Source: Rufibacter tibetensis
GTDB taxonomy: Bacteria; Bacteroidota; Bacteroidia; Cytophagales; Hymenobacteraceae
DNA length: 64,000 bases
NCBI RefSeq assembly: GCF_001310085.1
Contig: NZ_CP012643.1
Coordinates: forward strand, 2,387,001 to 2,451,000
Direction of reading: 5' to 3'
Made by a program: the position numbers and the translations under genes. Below, piece by piece: positions 27,818 through 38,757 of this stretch (the first letter of the stretch is position 1; each line of letters opens with the position of its first letter). The notes beneath the pieces are model-generated. The model was not told the DNA's origin. It was given only the letters and a program-made list of their open reading frames with translations, and searched no databases.

Positions 27818-28378
27818 ATGTCAGACGAAAGAGTTGCCTCCCGGTACGCCAAGTCTCTGCTGGAACTGTCTCAAGAGCAAGGATCATTGGAGCAAGTATA
27901 TGCAGATATGCTTTCCTTCACCAGAGTCTTGAACCAGAACCGTGATCTAAGCTTAGTACTGCGCAACCCGATTATAAAGCACGATAAAAAGCTCTCTATT
28001 CTTACTGCTGTTTTTGGCGGTAACATGGCTGAGCTTACCATGGCCTTTTTCCGGATTATAACCCAGAAACACCGTGAGGCGGTTCTGGAGTCTGTGGCTC
28101 AGGAATTTGTGACACAGTACAATCTGCTATCAGGTATTCAAAAAGCAACGGTGACCACTGCCGTTCCGCTTACCCCAGAGTTACGGGCTACTTTCCAGCA
28201 AATGGTGGCAGAACGTACCGGTGGTATGAAGGTAGAGTTGAAAGAAGTGGTAGACCCGGCTGTAGTAGGTGGGTACGTATTGCGCATTGGAGATCAACAG
28301 ATAGATAATACTATCAGAACCAGTGTGCAGAGATTGAAAAACAAGTTTAAAGAAAATCCATACATTACTAAACTATAA
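27818..28378 (+). CDS. atpH: ATP synthase F1 subunit delta
   Basis: A 186-residue stator protein. [17 protein letters not shown] at the N-terminus and the C-terminal block [31 protein letters not shown] are the family signatures. It joins subunit b to the top of the alpha3beta3 head. The stop is 2 bases before the atpA start, so the two are tightly coupled. Confidence 0.96.
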   Translation: MSDERVASRYAKSLLELSQEQGSLEQVYADMLSFTRVLNQNRDLSLVLRNPIIKHDKKLSILTAVFGGNMAELTMAFFRIITQKHREAVLESVAQEFVTQYNLLSGIQKATVTTAVPLTPELRATFQQMVAERTGGMKVELKEVVDPAVVGGYVLRIGDQQIDNTIRTSVQRLKNKFKENPYITKL

Positions 28379-28380
28379 TC

Positions 28381-29961
<1,581 letters not shown>

Positions 29962-29978
29962 TTAAACCAACAGAAGAG

Positions 29979-30009
29979 GAGCATAGCGGTGACACGCATG
30001 CTCTTTTTT
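29979..30009 (+). terminator. Terminator-like hairpin between atpA and atpG
   Basis: GAGCAT (29979-29984) pairs with ATGCTC (29998-30003), extended inward by GCG/CGC after a one-base bulge, and is followed by TTTTTT. It sits between two genes of one operon, so it may cause partial termination or mRNA 3'-end formation. Confidence 0.5.
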
Positions 30010-30034
30010 CTCTGTTTATACTTGACGCAAGTTA

Positions 30035-30925
30035 ATGGCAAGTTTAAAAGAAGTACGTAACCGTATTGTATCTGTAGGGTCAACTCAGCAAATCACCAAA
30101 GCCATGAAAATGGTAGCGGCTGCTAAATTGCGTAGATCCCAAGATAATATTATGCGCATGCGTCCGTACGCCCAGCGTCTGAACAACATTTTGACCAATC
30201 TGTCTAACGTGCAAAACGAAGACGGAGGCAACGTGTATGCTCAGAAGCGGGATGTGCAGCGGGTGTTGATTATTGCTGTTACCTCAGACAGAGGGTTGTG
30301 CGGCGCTTTCAACTCTAACGTGATGAAAGCGGTGAATGTCCTCATCAATGAGCGTTACGCTACTCAGGCAGCTGCAGGTAACATTGAGATCATGGCCATA
30401 GGAAAGAAAGGCCATGAGTACTTCACCAAGCGCAACATGCCTACCGTGGGTGACTACACTACTGTGTTCGGGAATCTATCTTTTGAAACAGTACGAGCAG
30501 CTGCTGAGCAAGCCATGGAAGGTTTTAGAACCGGACGTTTTGATCAGATTGATTTGGTATACAACGAATTCAGAAATGTTGCTACCCAAATCATCCGGAC
30601 AGAGCAGTTCCTGCCTATTCAGGAGAAACCCCAGGAGCAAGTTGCGAACCAGACTGAGTCTGATTACATCTTTGAACCTTCACAGGAAGAGATTGTGGAG
30701 CAGCTGATTCCTAAGTCTCTGAAGATTCAGGTGTACAAGGCCGTTTTGGAATCTAATGCCTCTGAGCATGGTGCCCGTATGACCGCTATGGACAAGGCTA
30801 CTGAAAACGCTGGTGAACTATTGAAGCAATTGAAACTTACCTATAATCGTACGCGGCAAGCTGCCATTACCACTGAGATCCTTGAGATTGTGGGTGGTGC
30901 TGAAGCACTTGCGGCCTCAAGATAA
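30035..30925 (+). CDS. atpG: ATP synthase F1 subunit gamma
   Basis: A 296-residue rotor subunit. The N-terminal SLKEVRNRIVSVGSTQQITKAMKMVAAAKLR and C-terminal EHGARMTAMDKATENAGELLKQLKLTYNRTRQAAITTEILEI helices form the central coiled-coil shaft and are highly conserved; the central domain has SDRGLCGAFN. Last gene of the operon, followed by a terminator. Confidence 0.97.
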   Translation: MASLKEVRNRIVSVGSTQQITKAMKMVAAAKLRRSQDNIMRMRPYAQRLNNILTNLSNVQNEDGGNVYAQKRDVQRVLIIAVTSDRGLCGAFNSNVMKAVNVLINERYATQAAAGNIEIMAIGKKGHEYFTKRNMPTVGDYTTVFGNLSFETVRAAAEQAMEGFRTGRFDQIDLVYNEFRNVATQIIRTEQFLPIQEKPQEQVANQTESDYIFEPSQEEIVEQLIPKSLKIQVYKAVLESNASEHGARMTAMDKATENAGELLKQLKLTYNRTRQAAITTEILEIVGGAEALAASR

Positions 30926-30949
30926 GTTTTCCCATACCTCTATTTGCAG

Positions 30950-30980
30950 CGCCCATTGAAAGATGGGCGTTTTGCTTTTT
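30950..30980 (+). terminator. Terminator of the atp operon
   Basis: CGCCCAT / ATGGGCG stem (30950-30956, 30963-30969) with a 6-base loop and a T-rich tail (TTTTGCTTTTT). Confidence 0.85.
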
Positions 30981-31117
30981 AGGGATATGTTACCAACAGA
31001 TTAAATTTCTCCGGTTTTGAGGAAAAGGATAAGTAGAGTAACTTGCCCTATTATATTTACCTTTTAAAGCCTCTTTTATTAAAAAGGTCTTAAAACTGAG
31101 AGTACAATTATAGTAGA

Positions 31118-32785
31118 ATGACAGGAGGAGTAAGTAGGATATGGGTTTTGGTATTCGCCATGCTAATAGGCATGTCTCCCGCCATTGCTCAAAGAAAAAA
31201 ATCAAAGAGTAAAGCCCCTGAGAAACCAAAACTGGTGATAGGCATAGTGGTAGACCAAATGCGCTATGATTACCTGTACCGCTATTGGGATAAATACTCA
31301 GCCAATGGGTTTAAGAGACTTGTAGGAGAGGGATTTAACTTCCGGAACAACCATTACAATTACGTTCCCACCTATACAGGGCCGGGCCATGCTTCTATCT
31401 ATACCGGTACCACTCCCTCTATGCATGGCATTATAGGGAATGATTGGTACAACCGCGCAACGGGTCACAATATCTATTGTGCCGAGGATAAATCAGTGAA
31501 CACGGTAGGGAGTTCTTCGCAGGCTGGGCAAATGTCACCGGTGAACATGATTGCTTCCACCATCACTGATGAGCTGAAGCTGGCCACAAACCAGAAAAGC
31601 AAAGTGATCGGGCTAAGCCTGAAGGATAGAGGATCTATCTTGCCTGCAGGCCATGCGGCAGATGCAGCCTATTGGTTTGACGGAAGCAACGGAAGCATGA
31701 TTTCCAGCACCTACTACATGCAGCAATTGCCGGCTTGGGTGCAGGCCTTCAATGACCGTAAACTGCCAAACCAGTACCTGAGTCAACCCTGGACCACGTT
31801 GTTGCCAATTGCGCAATACACCCAAAGTACAGCAGATGACCAGGCGTTTGAAGGTACTTTCGTTGGAGAAGAAAAGCCAGTGTTCCCGCATAACATTCCC
31901 GCCTTCCGTGGAAAGACATTTGACCTTTTACGGTCCATTCCTGCGGGCAACACTTACACCAAAGAATTTGCAAAAGAGGCCATTAGGGCAGAGAACCTGG
32001 GCAAAAACACCGTCACAGATTTTCTGGCAGTAAGCTTCTCCAGCCCGGATTATATTGGTCACCAATACGGTCCAAACTCTATTGAAGTCGAAGACACTTA
32101 CCTGCGTTTAGACCAGGACTTAGCAGATTTATTGAAGTTTGTAGACGACCAGCTGGGCAAAGAGAATGTGCTGATTTTCCTAACTGCTGATCATGGTGCT
32201 GCCCATAACCCAACTTATTTAAAGCAGTTACGTATTCCGGCGGGGAACACCAACATAGGTGTTATGACTGATTCGCTTAAAAAGCACCTGAATCAGAAGT
32301 TTGGGACGGCTGACTGGGTGAGTGCCTTTGTGAATCAGCAGGTATATTTCAACCATGCAGTGGTAGAAAGCAAGAAAGCCAACTTGGTGGAATTGCAGGA
32401 AGAAACGGCTCGTTTCATGCAGCGCTTTCCCGGTATTCTACGCTCGTTCAGCGCAGATGCCTTGATGAAATCACATTGGGAAAGAGGCTTGGGTATGTTG
32501 GTGGAAAATGGCTACATGCCGTACAGGTCTGGTGATGTAATGGTTACGTTCCAGCCGGGGTGGTATGAAAACTATGGACGGGGAATGCCTAAAGGCACAA
32601 CGCACGGTAGTCCTTGGGCGTATGATACCCACATTCCGCTTCTGTGGTACGGGTGGCAAATACCGGCCGGAGAGTCTACGGTACGAACAGAGATTATTGA
32701 TATTGCGCCAAGTATTGCGGCGTGGCTGCGCATTCAGGAACCCAACGGAACCATGGGGCGGGCTTTATTAGAATATGTGCGGTAA
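31118..32785 (+). CDS. PafA-like alkaline phosphatase
   Basis: A 555-residue exported phosphatase (signal peptide to about residue 25, PAIAQ) of the alkaline phosphatase superfamily, closest to PafA, the phosphate-irrepressible enzyme of Elizabethkingia/Chryseobacterium. Metal ligand region VDQMRYDYL (D46), nucleophile T87 in TYTGPGHASIYTG, and N108 in GNDW follow the PafA T79/N100 spacing as I remember it; K169 and R171 in LSLKDRG match the PafA K162/R164 phosphomonoesterase pair. Later metal sites are SSPDYIGHQYGP and LTADHGAAHNP. It likely releases phosphate from organic esters in the periplasm. Confidence 0.9.
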   Translation: MTGGVSRIWVLVFAMLIGMSPAIAQRKKSKSKAPEKPKLVIGIVVDQMRYDYLYRYWDKYSANGFKRLVGEGFNFRNNHYNYVPTYTGPGHASIYTGTTPSMHGIIGNDWYNRATGHNIYCAEDKSVNTVGSSSQAGQMSPVNMIASTITDELKLATNQKSKVIGLSLKDRGSILPAGHAADAAYWFDGSNGSMISSTYYMQQLPAWVQAFNDRKLPNQYLSQPWTTLLPIAQYTQSTADDQAFEGTFVGEEKPVFPHNIPAFRGKTFDLLRSIPAGNTYTKEFAKEAIRAENLGKNTVTDFLAVSFSSPDYIGHQYGPNSIEVEDTYLRLDQDLADLLKFVDDQLGKENVLIFLTADHGAAHNPTYLKQLRIPAGNTNIGVMTDSLKKHLNQKFGTADWVSAFVNQQVYFNHAVVESKKANLVELQEETARFMQRFPGILRSFSADALMKSHWERGLGMLVENGYMPYRSGDVMVTFQPGWYENYGRGMPKGTTHGSPWAYDTHIPLLWYGWQIPAGESTVRTEIIDIAPSIAAWLRIQEPNGTMGRALLEYVR

Positions 32786-32824
32786 GTCTACTGCTAGAAA
32801 ATAAATTAGATATAGATAAGCAAG

Positions 32825-33388
32825 ATGTTAGAAACCACGAAAACAGATTACTTCAATCCTTGGCATCAGGTAGGTTACGGCGAAAGCGCTCCTAATATTG
32901 TAACTGGTATTATTGAAATTCCGAAGGGCTCAAAAGCTAAATACGAATTGGATAAAGACAGTGGCATGCTCAAGCTGGACCGCGTTTTATTTTCAGCAGT
33001 GCATTACCCGGCCAATTATGGCTTTATCCCGCAGACGTACTGTGATGACAAAGATCCACTAGACATCTTGGTGCTTTGCTCTATTGATGTAGCGCCTATG
33101 TGCCTCATTGACGCCAAAGTGATTGGTGTGATGCAAATGATTGACAACAATGAGGAAGATGATAAAATCATTGCGGTAGCTGCTAATGACATGTCTGTTA
33201 AGCACATCAATGATATCTCTGAGTTGCCTCCACACACCCTGTTAGAGATTCAACGCTTTTTTGAAGATTATAAGAAGCTGGAGAACAAAGAAGTGATTGT
33301 AGAGAACTTCCTGGGCCGTGAAGATGCGTACAGAATCATTGAGCAAAGCATAGAGCTGTACAATACTACCTTCAGAGCAGACAGCTAA
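32825..33388 (+). CDS. ppa: Inorganic pyrophosphatase (family I)
   Basis: A 187-residue soluble enzyme that hydrolyses pyrophosphate. The signature [11 protein letters not shown] carries the metal-binding aspartates, preceded by [12 protein letters not shown]. It follows the PafA-like gene by 39 bases on the same strand, so a phosphate-recycling pairing is possible. Ends at a strong terminator. Confidence 0.96.
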   Translation: MLETTKTDYFNPWHQVGYGESAPNIVTGIIEIPKGSKAKYELDKDSGMLKLDRVLFSAVHYPANYGFIPQTYCDDKDPLDILVLCSIDVAPMCLIDAKVIGVMQMIDNNEEDDKIIAVAANDMSVKHINDISELPPHTLLEIQRFFEDYKKLENKEVIVENFLGREDAYRIIEQSIELYNTTFRADS

Positions 33389-33410
33389 GAAGCGTAAATC
33401 ATCATATTGG

Positions 33411-33445
33411 AAAGCGCCACTACCTTCAAAGGGAAGTGGCGCTTT
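33411..33445 (+). terminator. ppa terminator
   Basis: Perfect 11-base stem AAAGCGCCACT / AGTGGCGCTTT with further inner pairing (CCTTC/GGAAG-like) and a TTTAGTTTT tail. Confidence 0.85.
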
Positions 33446-33565
33446 TAGTTTTACACCATTTTGAAGGAAACACGCTCGAAACAGGAAAATAGTGTTGCAC
33501 CTATGTTCCTGTCCAACGTACTTTGTCAGAGAGTTGGTAAAGAAAGCCATGGACCAAGTAGAAGC

Positions 33566-34420
33566 ATGAGGATCCCCCTGCAAATCCTGAATTTTATTCT
33601 GTACAGTAATATTTTTATTTCCATCTGTGCCGCGGCGCTTGTGTGGGAAACCTATTTGTTAAGCGGAATTCCCATCTCTCTGCGCTTGGGCGGAATCGTT
33701 TTCTTCGCTACTCTTTTTGTCTACAACGCAGACAGCCTTTTGCCTTACAAGTTCAACCAGGAAGGAGCCTCCAGTTCCCGCTCACAATGGATTCAGGAGC
33801 ATAGACTGGAGCTGACGTTTATCTCAGTAGCAAGTGCCTTGTGTGCGGTATTCCTGTACTGGACGGCCATCTTTGAACTCAACTTCTGGTTTTTGCTGCA
33901 TCTTTTTGTGGTGGCCGGACTCTATTCTGTGCCGGTAGTGCCCGAGGGGGAACGCTACATTCCCTTGCGCGATATTCCTTTCCTAAAGGTATTTCTTATT
34001 GCCTACGTGTGGTCTGCCGTTACTGTACAGCTCCCGCTCATGGAGGTAGACCGGGATTTATTCTCTTCTGGTAACTTTATTCTTTTTCTACGCCGGCTCC
34101 TGTTTCTCTTTTCCCTCACGCTGGTTTTTGACATCAGAGACATCTACAAAGACAAACTCACCAGCACTGTTACCTTCCCCACCAAATGGGGAGTGCAAAA
34201 TACCAAGAAGTTAGCTTTGTTCGCCCTGCTCCTGTACGCCGTTTTATTGCCTGCAGGTACGGCCCCTTACATGCGGATTGCCTTGGGCATAGCAGGTGTT
34301 GGAGCTGCGCTAGTTGTGTGGAAAGTGCATGAATACCGGTCCCAATACTACTTCCTGGTGCTAGCAGATGGGATGATGCTGGTGCAGTTTCTGCTAGTTT
34401 GGTTTCTAACTTATATATAG
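33566..34420 (+). CDS. UbiA-like polytopic membrane protein
   Basis: A 284-residue protein of about eight helices. It resembles UbiA prenyltransferases: an acidic site after the second helix (YNADSLLPYK) and a second, TLVFDIRDIYKDKLTSTVTFPTKWG, like the family's D-x-x-D and 'TLP..LG' region. The first site is weaker than the classical NDxxD, so activity is uncertain. I start at ATG 33566 (MRIPLQIL), just before the first helix; the open frame continues upstream but those codons have no protein-like features and lie close to the ppa terminator. Confidence 0.7.
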   Translation: MRIPLQILNFILYSNIFISICAAALVWETYLLSGIPISLRLGGIVFFATLFVYNADSLLPYKFNQEGASSSRSQWIQEHRLELTFISVASALCAVFLYWTAIFELNFWFLLHLFVVAGLYSVPVVPEGERYIPLRDIPFLKVFLIAYVWSAVTVQLPLMEVDRDLFSSGNFILFLRRLLFLFSLTLVFDIRDIYKDKLTSTVTFPTKWGVQNTKKLALFALLLYAVLLPAGTAPYMRIALGIAGVGAALVVWKVHEYRSQYYFLVLADGMMLVQFLLVWFLTYI

Positions 34421-34544
34421 CCTTAACGCTGTTCTGTAAGGCCACAGCAGCAAGAACTACCTCTTTACTATATTAGCAATCCTTCCTGTTTCTGCACTCT
34501 TTTCAGGAAAGTATACAGGAAGCAGCGTATGATTGATTTAACTT

Positions 34545-36059
34545 CTATTTCTGATTTAGGTGTATTTTCCTGAAAGCGGCCCCTAAATACTTGTAAAGGT
34601 CAGAAGCGATGAGGGAAGCTTCTCCTTCAACTTCCGCCGCTATGTCTCCCGCTAGTCCGTGGAGGTACACTCCCAATTGACAGGTCTCCAGTGGCGAATA
34701 GCCCTGCGCACGCAAAGCCGTCAGAATGCCGGTAAGCACATCGCCGGTGCCGCCGGTAGCCATGCCCGGGTTGCCGGTAGTATTGAAAAAGAACTCCTCG
34801 GTAGGTGTACCAATACAGGTATGCGCCCCTTTCAGGATGACATAGCAGTCATGCTCTGCGCAGAAACTTTGGAGCAACTGCAGGCGGTGGAAATCATCGG
34901 TGGCGGGACCGGTGAGGCGCTCAAACTCTTTAGGGTGGGGCGTAAGAATGCTGTTTGCAGGCAGGTTCTGGCGCAACAGCCGGTCAGAGGCCAACAGGTT
35001 CAGGGCATCGGCGTCTAAGATCAACGGCGGAAGCTTTTGCCGGAACAGACTTTCCATGGCCAGTCTGGAGTCCTCGGCTTGTCCCAAGCCCGGTCCTATG
35101 CCAAGGCATTGGTATTTGGAAAGGTCCTCCGGAAATTGGGAAAGGTGCTGCTCGTGCGCATCGGTGAGTACCATGGCCTCAGGCACGGCGGTCTGGAGAA
35201 TGGTATAACCCGTTGTGGGCACTTGTACCGTTAACAGTCCTAGCCCGGCACGCAAGGCAGCGTGCGCACTCATGGTAATGGCCCCCATTTTTCCATAACT
35301 GCCTCCTACTAACAACGCATGGCCAAAGGTGCCTTTGTGAGAGAATCTGGACCGTGGCCGAAGAACATTTTCAATCAAGCCGTGGGTCAGAAGCTGGTGC
35401 GGCGTTTCAACCTGAGCCAGAAATTCGGGGTGCAAACCAATGGGAAGCACGTGCCATTCTCCTGCGTATGAACCTGACGCGGGGAGTAGAAATGCCAGTT
35501 TAGGCTGTTCAAAGGTAAGGGTATAATCTGCTTTGATAACCGCTGTTTGGGCAGGAGTAGGAGCGTCCGTAAACAAGCCGGAGGGAATGTCAATAGAGAC
35601 AACCGTGCCTTGGTGCTGGTTCAGATACTCAACTACTTCGGCATAGATTCCTTCTAAAGGCCGGGAAAGGCCAGTCCCGAATAGCCCATCCACGATCACA
35701 GCTTTTAGGGGAACAGCTGGTAAGTCTGACGTAGTTTGGACGTTAGTTACTGGAATTGCCTGCGGCAGCCGCTCCAGGTTCTGCGAAAAATCTGCCGACT
35801 GATTCTGGCCTGTCTCCACTAAAAAGACCTGAACGTCATAACCATCATGGTGCAACAGACGGGCCACCGCCATTCCGTCGCCGCCGTTGTTGCCGGGTCC
35901 GCAGAAAAAGTAAAAAGGAACTTCTGGAGAGTACTTCTGCTTCAGCCAATCTGCCACTGCGCCTGAGGCCCGCTCCATCAAGTCAATGGAAGAGATGGGT
36001 TCCTGCGCAATGGTATACGCATCGGCGGCACGGGTTTGGGCGGCAGAGAGAATCTTCAT
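34545..36059 (-). CDS. Bifunctional NAD(P)HX epimerase / dehydratase
   Basis: A 504-residue repair enzyme. The N-terminal YjeF_N domain (about 1-215) epimerises hydrated NAD(P)H and has FFCGPGNNGGDGMAVARLL. The C-terminal ribokinase-like domain (about 225-500) dehydrates the S form with ATP or ADP; it has GGSYGKMGAITMSAHAALRAG, GIGPGLGQ, LTPHPKEFERL and GNPGMATGGTGDVLTG. Both halves are complete, as in E. coli NnrED. It is convergent with the UbiA-like gene. Confidence 0.96.
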   Translation of the reverse strand: MKILSAAQTRAADAYTIAQEPISSIDLMERASGAVADWLKQKYSPEVPFYFFCGPGNNGGDGMAVARLLHHDGYDVQVFLVETGQNQSADFSQNLERLPQAIPVTNVQTTSDLPAVPLKAVIVDGLFGTGLSRPLEGIYAEVVEYLNQHQGTVVSIDIPSGLFTDAPTPAQTAVIKADYTLTFEQPKLAFLLPASGSYAGEWHVLPIGLHPEFLAQVETPHQLLTHGLIENVLRPRSRFSHKGTFGHALLVGGSYGKMGAITMSAHAALRAGLGLLTVQVPTTGYTILQTAVPEAMVLTDAHEQHLSQFPEDLSKYQCLGIGPGLGQAEDSRLAMESLFRQKLPPLILDADALNLLASDRLLRQNLPANSILTPHPKEFERLTGPATDDFHRLQLLQSFCAEHDCYVILKGAHTCIGTPTEEFFFNTTGNPGMATGGTGDVLTGILTALRAQGYSPLETCQLGVYLHGLAGDIAAEVEGEASLIASDLYKYLGAAFRKIHLNQK

Positions 36060-36065
36060 AGTTTA

Positions 36066-36189
36066 ATTGCTGGTTGTTAATTGTTGATAGTTCTCAAATA
36101 AGGCAAAAAATGCCTTGCATCAGAGTGTCCTTCTATACGGTGTTTTTCATCAATTTTCTGAAAACAACCAACAATCAGCAACTAGCAAT
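36066..36189. repeat. Imperfect foldback element with 27-bp arms
   Basis: The arms at 36066-36092 and 36163-36189 match at 22 of 27 positions in inverted orientation (core GCT-GTTG-T-ATTGTTG type). The 70-base interior has a hairpin AAGGCA/TGCCTT (36100-36116). It fills the gap between two minus-strand genes. Confidence 0.6.
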
Positions 36190-36191
36190 CT

Positions 36192-36980
36192 TTAAAACTG
36201 AAGTGCAAAGCCCATTCCCAGTTGTCCGTTAGGTAAGACGGTAGGCGAAATGCTTCCATTCAGGCCTTTGTTGCGCATAAGGCGGTTATGGATGAAGTAG
36301 ACGGTGTTCACTGACAAGATTCCCACTCCTGCTCCCGCCAGCACATCGGCCATCCAGTGTTCGTTATTTAAAACGCGCATGACGCCCGTGGCGGAGGCAA
36401 TGGTGTAGCTTCCAATGCTGATCCACTTGCTTTTGCCTCTGAACTCTTTGTCTACCAGGGTGGCAATGGTGAAAGCGTACGCCGTATGCCCCGAAGGGAA
36501 AGCCCTGGGTAACCCATTAGGCCGCTCCTGCCCAGATAAGATTTTGGTGGGGTAAACGACTAAGGTGGTCAACGCCCCGGAAGCCAGTAACAGGCCACTC
36601 TGCCGCCTGATGTCATGCTTGTTCTGCGACGAGAAAAGGTTAAAACTGTACAAACCTACAATGGGCACAAAGAAAAGGTAATCATCTACCTTCGTGCTGA
36701 AGTGGGGAAAAGCTTCGCGGGCGTCCTGGCTGGCGTCATAGCTGCTGTAGAAGCCGTTGTCTTTGATGGTGGAAATACCGGCGGCCATCAGCACAACCGA
36801 AGGCAATACAGCCCGTTTCAGGAAGCGGCTTGTCTTCGGAACTTCTTCTACAGAATAACCGGGTGCATACCCTGTTGAAGGGCGGGTAACGGTAGTGTCG
36901 GAGAGCGGGGTCTGGGCAACAACTCCGGTAGACACAGAAATCCACAGAAGACAAGTCGTCAGAAAAGAATTGATAGTCAA
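36192..36980 (-). CDS. PAP2 family phosphatase
   Basis: A 262-residue membrane protein with a signal peptide (SVSTGVVAQ) and the three-part phosphatase signature: KILSGQERPNG, PSGHTAYAF and RVLNNEHWMADVLAG (acid/base His and Asp). Members act on lipid phosphates such as undecaprenyl pyrophosphate or phosphatidate; the substrate here is unknown. The C-terminal tail (LPNGQLGMGFALQF) looks like an outer-membrane strand end, which suggests a possible outer-membrane or periplasmic form. Confidence 0.9.
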   Translation of the reverse strand: MTINSFLTTCLLWISVSTGVVAQTPLSDTTVTRPSTGYAPGYSVEEVPKTSRFLKRAVLPSVVLMAAGISTIKDNGFYSSYDASQDAREAFPHFSTKVDDYLFFVPIVGLYSFNLFSSQNKHDIRRQSGLLLASGALTTLVVYPTKILSGQERPNGLPRAFPSGHTAYAFTIATLVDKEFRGKSKWISIGSYTIASATGVMRVLNNEHWMADVLAGAGVGILSVNTVYFIHNRLMRNKGLNGSISPTVLPNGQLGMGFALQF

Positions 36981-37063
36981 GTTGGGTAGAAGTTTATGTT
37001 ATAAATCGGCTTTTAAATAATAGAAGGGGAATACGCTTAAATCAAGCTGATGACCATCCCTGA

Positions 37064-37095
37064 TTTAAGGCGGTTTTCCAAAAATAAGCTTTAAA
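37064..37095. repeat. Palindrome-family element in a divergent intergenic region
   Basis: TTTAAGGCGGTTTT then CC then AAAAATAAGCTTTAAA. It is one of the few copies that is not downstream of a stop codon, lying between the divergent PAP2 and NHLRC2-like genes. Confidence 0.5.
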
Positions 37096-37235
37096 ACGGA
37101 AGGCAGGGTGAGAAGTTTTAAAGCTCTTTTTAAGTTGCCTGATCAGGAAACTGGTGAAATGCCACAAGCACTTACCTAAGAGAAACAAAGAGAAAGCTTT
37201 TATATTGACCAACCAACTACAATCACATTAATCTT

Positions 37236-38663
37236 ATGCTTACCGGACGTGTCAATGCCCCTGAAATAAATACGCCCCATGGCTGGCTCAATACAGACCG
37301 TGCCTACACCTTGAAAGATTTCCGGGGGAAGATTGTCTTGCTGGATTTCTGGACCTTCGGCTGCATCAACTGCCAGCACCTTCTGCCTGACCTAAAACGA
37401 CTGGAGAAAGAATACGCAAAGGAGCTGGTAGTCATTGGCGTGCATTCGGCCAAGTTTGACGCCGAAAAGCGGAAGAACGCCATCCGGCAAGCCATCCTAA
37501 AGTTCGGGATTGAGCACCTTGTGGTGAACGATGCAGATTTCGAGGTTTGGAAACAATATGCAGTAAACGCCTGGCCTACCGTTGCCCTCATCGATCCTGA
37601 TGGAAAAGTAGTGGGCCAAAGATCCGGCGAAGGCATCTATGATATCATCAAACCGCATCTTGATCAGCTCATCCAAACCTTCGGGGAGCGCATCAACAGG
37701 GAACCGTATCCTTTCAAAACCGAAGTTCCAGATACTTCGGTGCTGAAGTTTCCTTCCAAACTGATCCAAGACGCAGAAGGCCACCTGTACCTATCTGACA
37801 GCGGGAATAACCGAGTCTTGAAGTTAACCACTTCAGGTCAGGTGCTGGAAGTTTTCGGGAACGGCCAGGAAGGGTTTACGGATGGACCTGCCCGTGAGGC
37901 CACGTTTGCCCAGCCTCACGGGTTGGCCATGCACCATGGGTTTCTGTACATAGCTGACGCCAAGAACAACGCCATTAGAAAAGTAAACCTGAGCACTAAA
38001 GAAGTGACTACCGCAGCTGGAACAGGGGAGCTGAGTTACTATTTTTTCTATGATGAGATAGGCGTACCGGTCAACCCTAACAGCCCTTGGGATTTGTCCG
38101 TGGCCGATGACCAATTATACATTGCGAGTGCTGGAAACCACCAGATCCTGCGCATGGACGTGCAAACTGAGAAAGTGTACCGTTTTGCCGGAACCGGCCG
38201 CGAAGCCCTCGCCGATGGCAATCTTCTTGAAGCTGCTTTCAACCAGCCCAGCGGACTTACCTTGCAAGAACGTACCCTTTACGTGGCGGACCCGGAAGCC
38301 AGCGCCATCAGAGCCGTAGATTTAAACAAAGGAACTGTCACCACGTTGATAGGCCGCGGGCTCTTTGAATTTGGTGATGAAGACGGCGACTTTGACGCAG
38401 CTTATCTGCAACACTGCATGGGCATCACCGAGCATCACGGAAATCTGTACGTGGCAGACACCTACAACAGCAAAGTAAAGGTCATGGATCTGGCCAAGGA
38501 ACGCATCAGGACAGTAGTGGCTGGATTAGATGAACCAAATGATGTACTTATCCACAGCGGTTTTCTGTGGATAACCAACACCAATGCCCATGAACTCTGG
38601 AAGGTGAACCTGGAGACGGGAGAAAAAGAAGTGGTGCCGGTGCAACTGGATGCGCAGGAATAG
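37236..38663 (+). CDS. Thioredoxin-like and NHL-repeat protein (NHLRC2-like)
   Basis: A 475-residue protein with an N-terminal thioredoxin-like domain (about 1-150) carrying a C-x-x-C site, CINC (C43, C46), followed by an NHL-type beta-propeller (about 165-470) with repeats such as LYLSDSGNNRVLKL, LYIADAKNNAIRKV and LYVADTYNSKVKVM. This domain order is that of NHLRC2. No signal peptide, so probably cytoplasmic. Function of the bacterial members is unknown. It has its own terminator. Confidence 0.9.
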   Translation: MLTGRVNAPEINTPHGWLNTDRAYTLKDFRGKIVLLDFWTFGCINCQHLLPDLKRLEKEYAKELVVIGVHSAKFDAEKRKNAIRQAILKFGIEHLVVNDADFEVWKQYAVNAWPTVALIDPDGKVVGQRSGEGIYDIIKPHLDQLIQTFGERINREPYPFKTEVPDTSVLKFPSKLIQDAEGHLYLSDSGNNRVLKLTTSGQVLEVFGNGQEGFTDGPAREATFAQPHGLAMHHGFLYIADAKNNAIRKVNLSTKEVTTAAGTGELSYYFFYDEIGVPVNPNSPWDLSVADDQLYIASAGNHQILRMDVQTEKVYRFAGTGREALADGNLLEAAFNQPSGLTLQERTLYVADPEASAIRAVDLNKGTVTTLIGRGLFEFGDEDGDFDAAYLQHCMGITEHHGNLYVADTYNSKVKVMDLAKERIRTVVAGLDEPNDVLIHSGFLWITNTNAHELWKVNLETGEKEVVPVQLDAQE

Positions 38664-38684
38664 AAGGTGCCACAAGGTCATTCT

Positions 38685-38720
38685 TAAGCTGGCGCGAATC
38701 CATGCACTCGCGCTAGCTTA
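38685..38720 (+). terminator. Terminator after the NHLRC2-like gene
   Basis: TAAGCTGGCGCGA / TCGCGCTAGCTTA, 13 bases with one mismatch, loop of 10, followed by TCTTTT. Begins 22 bases after the stop. Confidence 0.75.
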
Positions 38721-38757
38721 TCTTTTAACCCAGTTCTTCATTTACACAAGATACTCC

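Noticed and set aside
34482..34522. Hairpin CTTCCTGT/ACAGGAAG between the UbiA-like and NAD(P)HX repair genes
   Set aside because: Only 8 bases of stem with a 25-base loop and no T tract; too weak to call a terminator, though the site between convergent genes fits.
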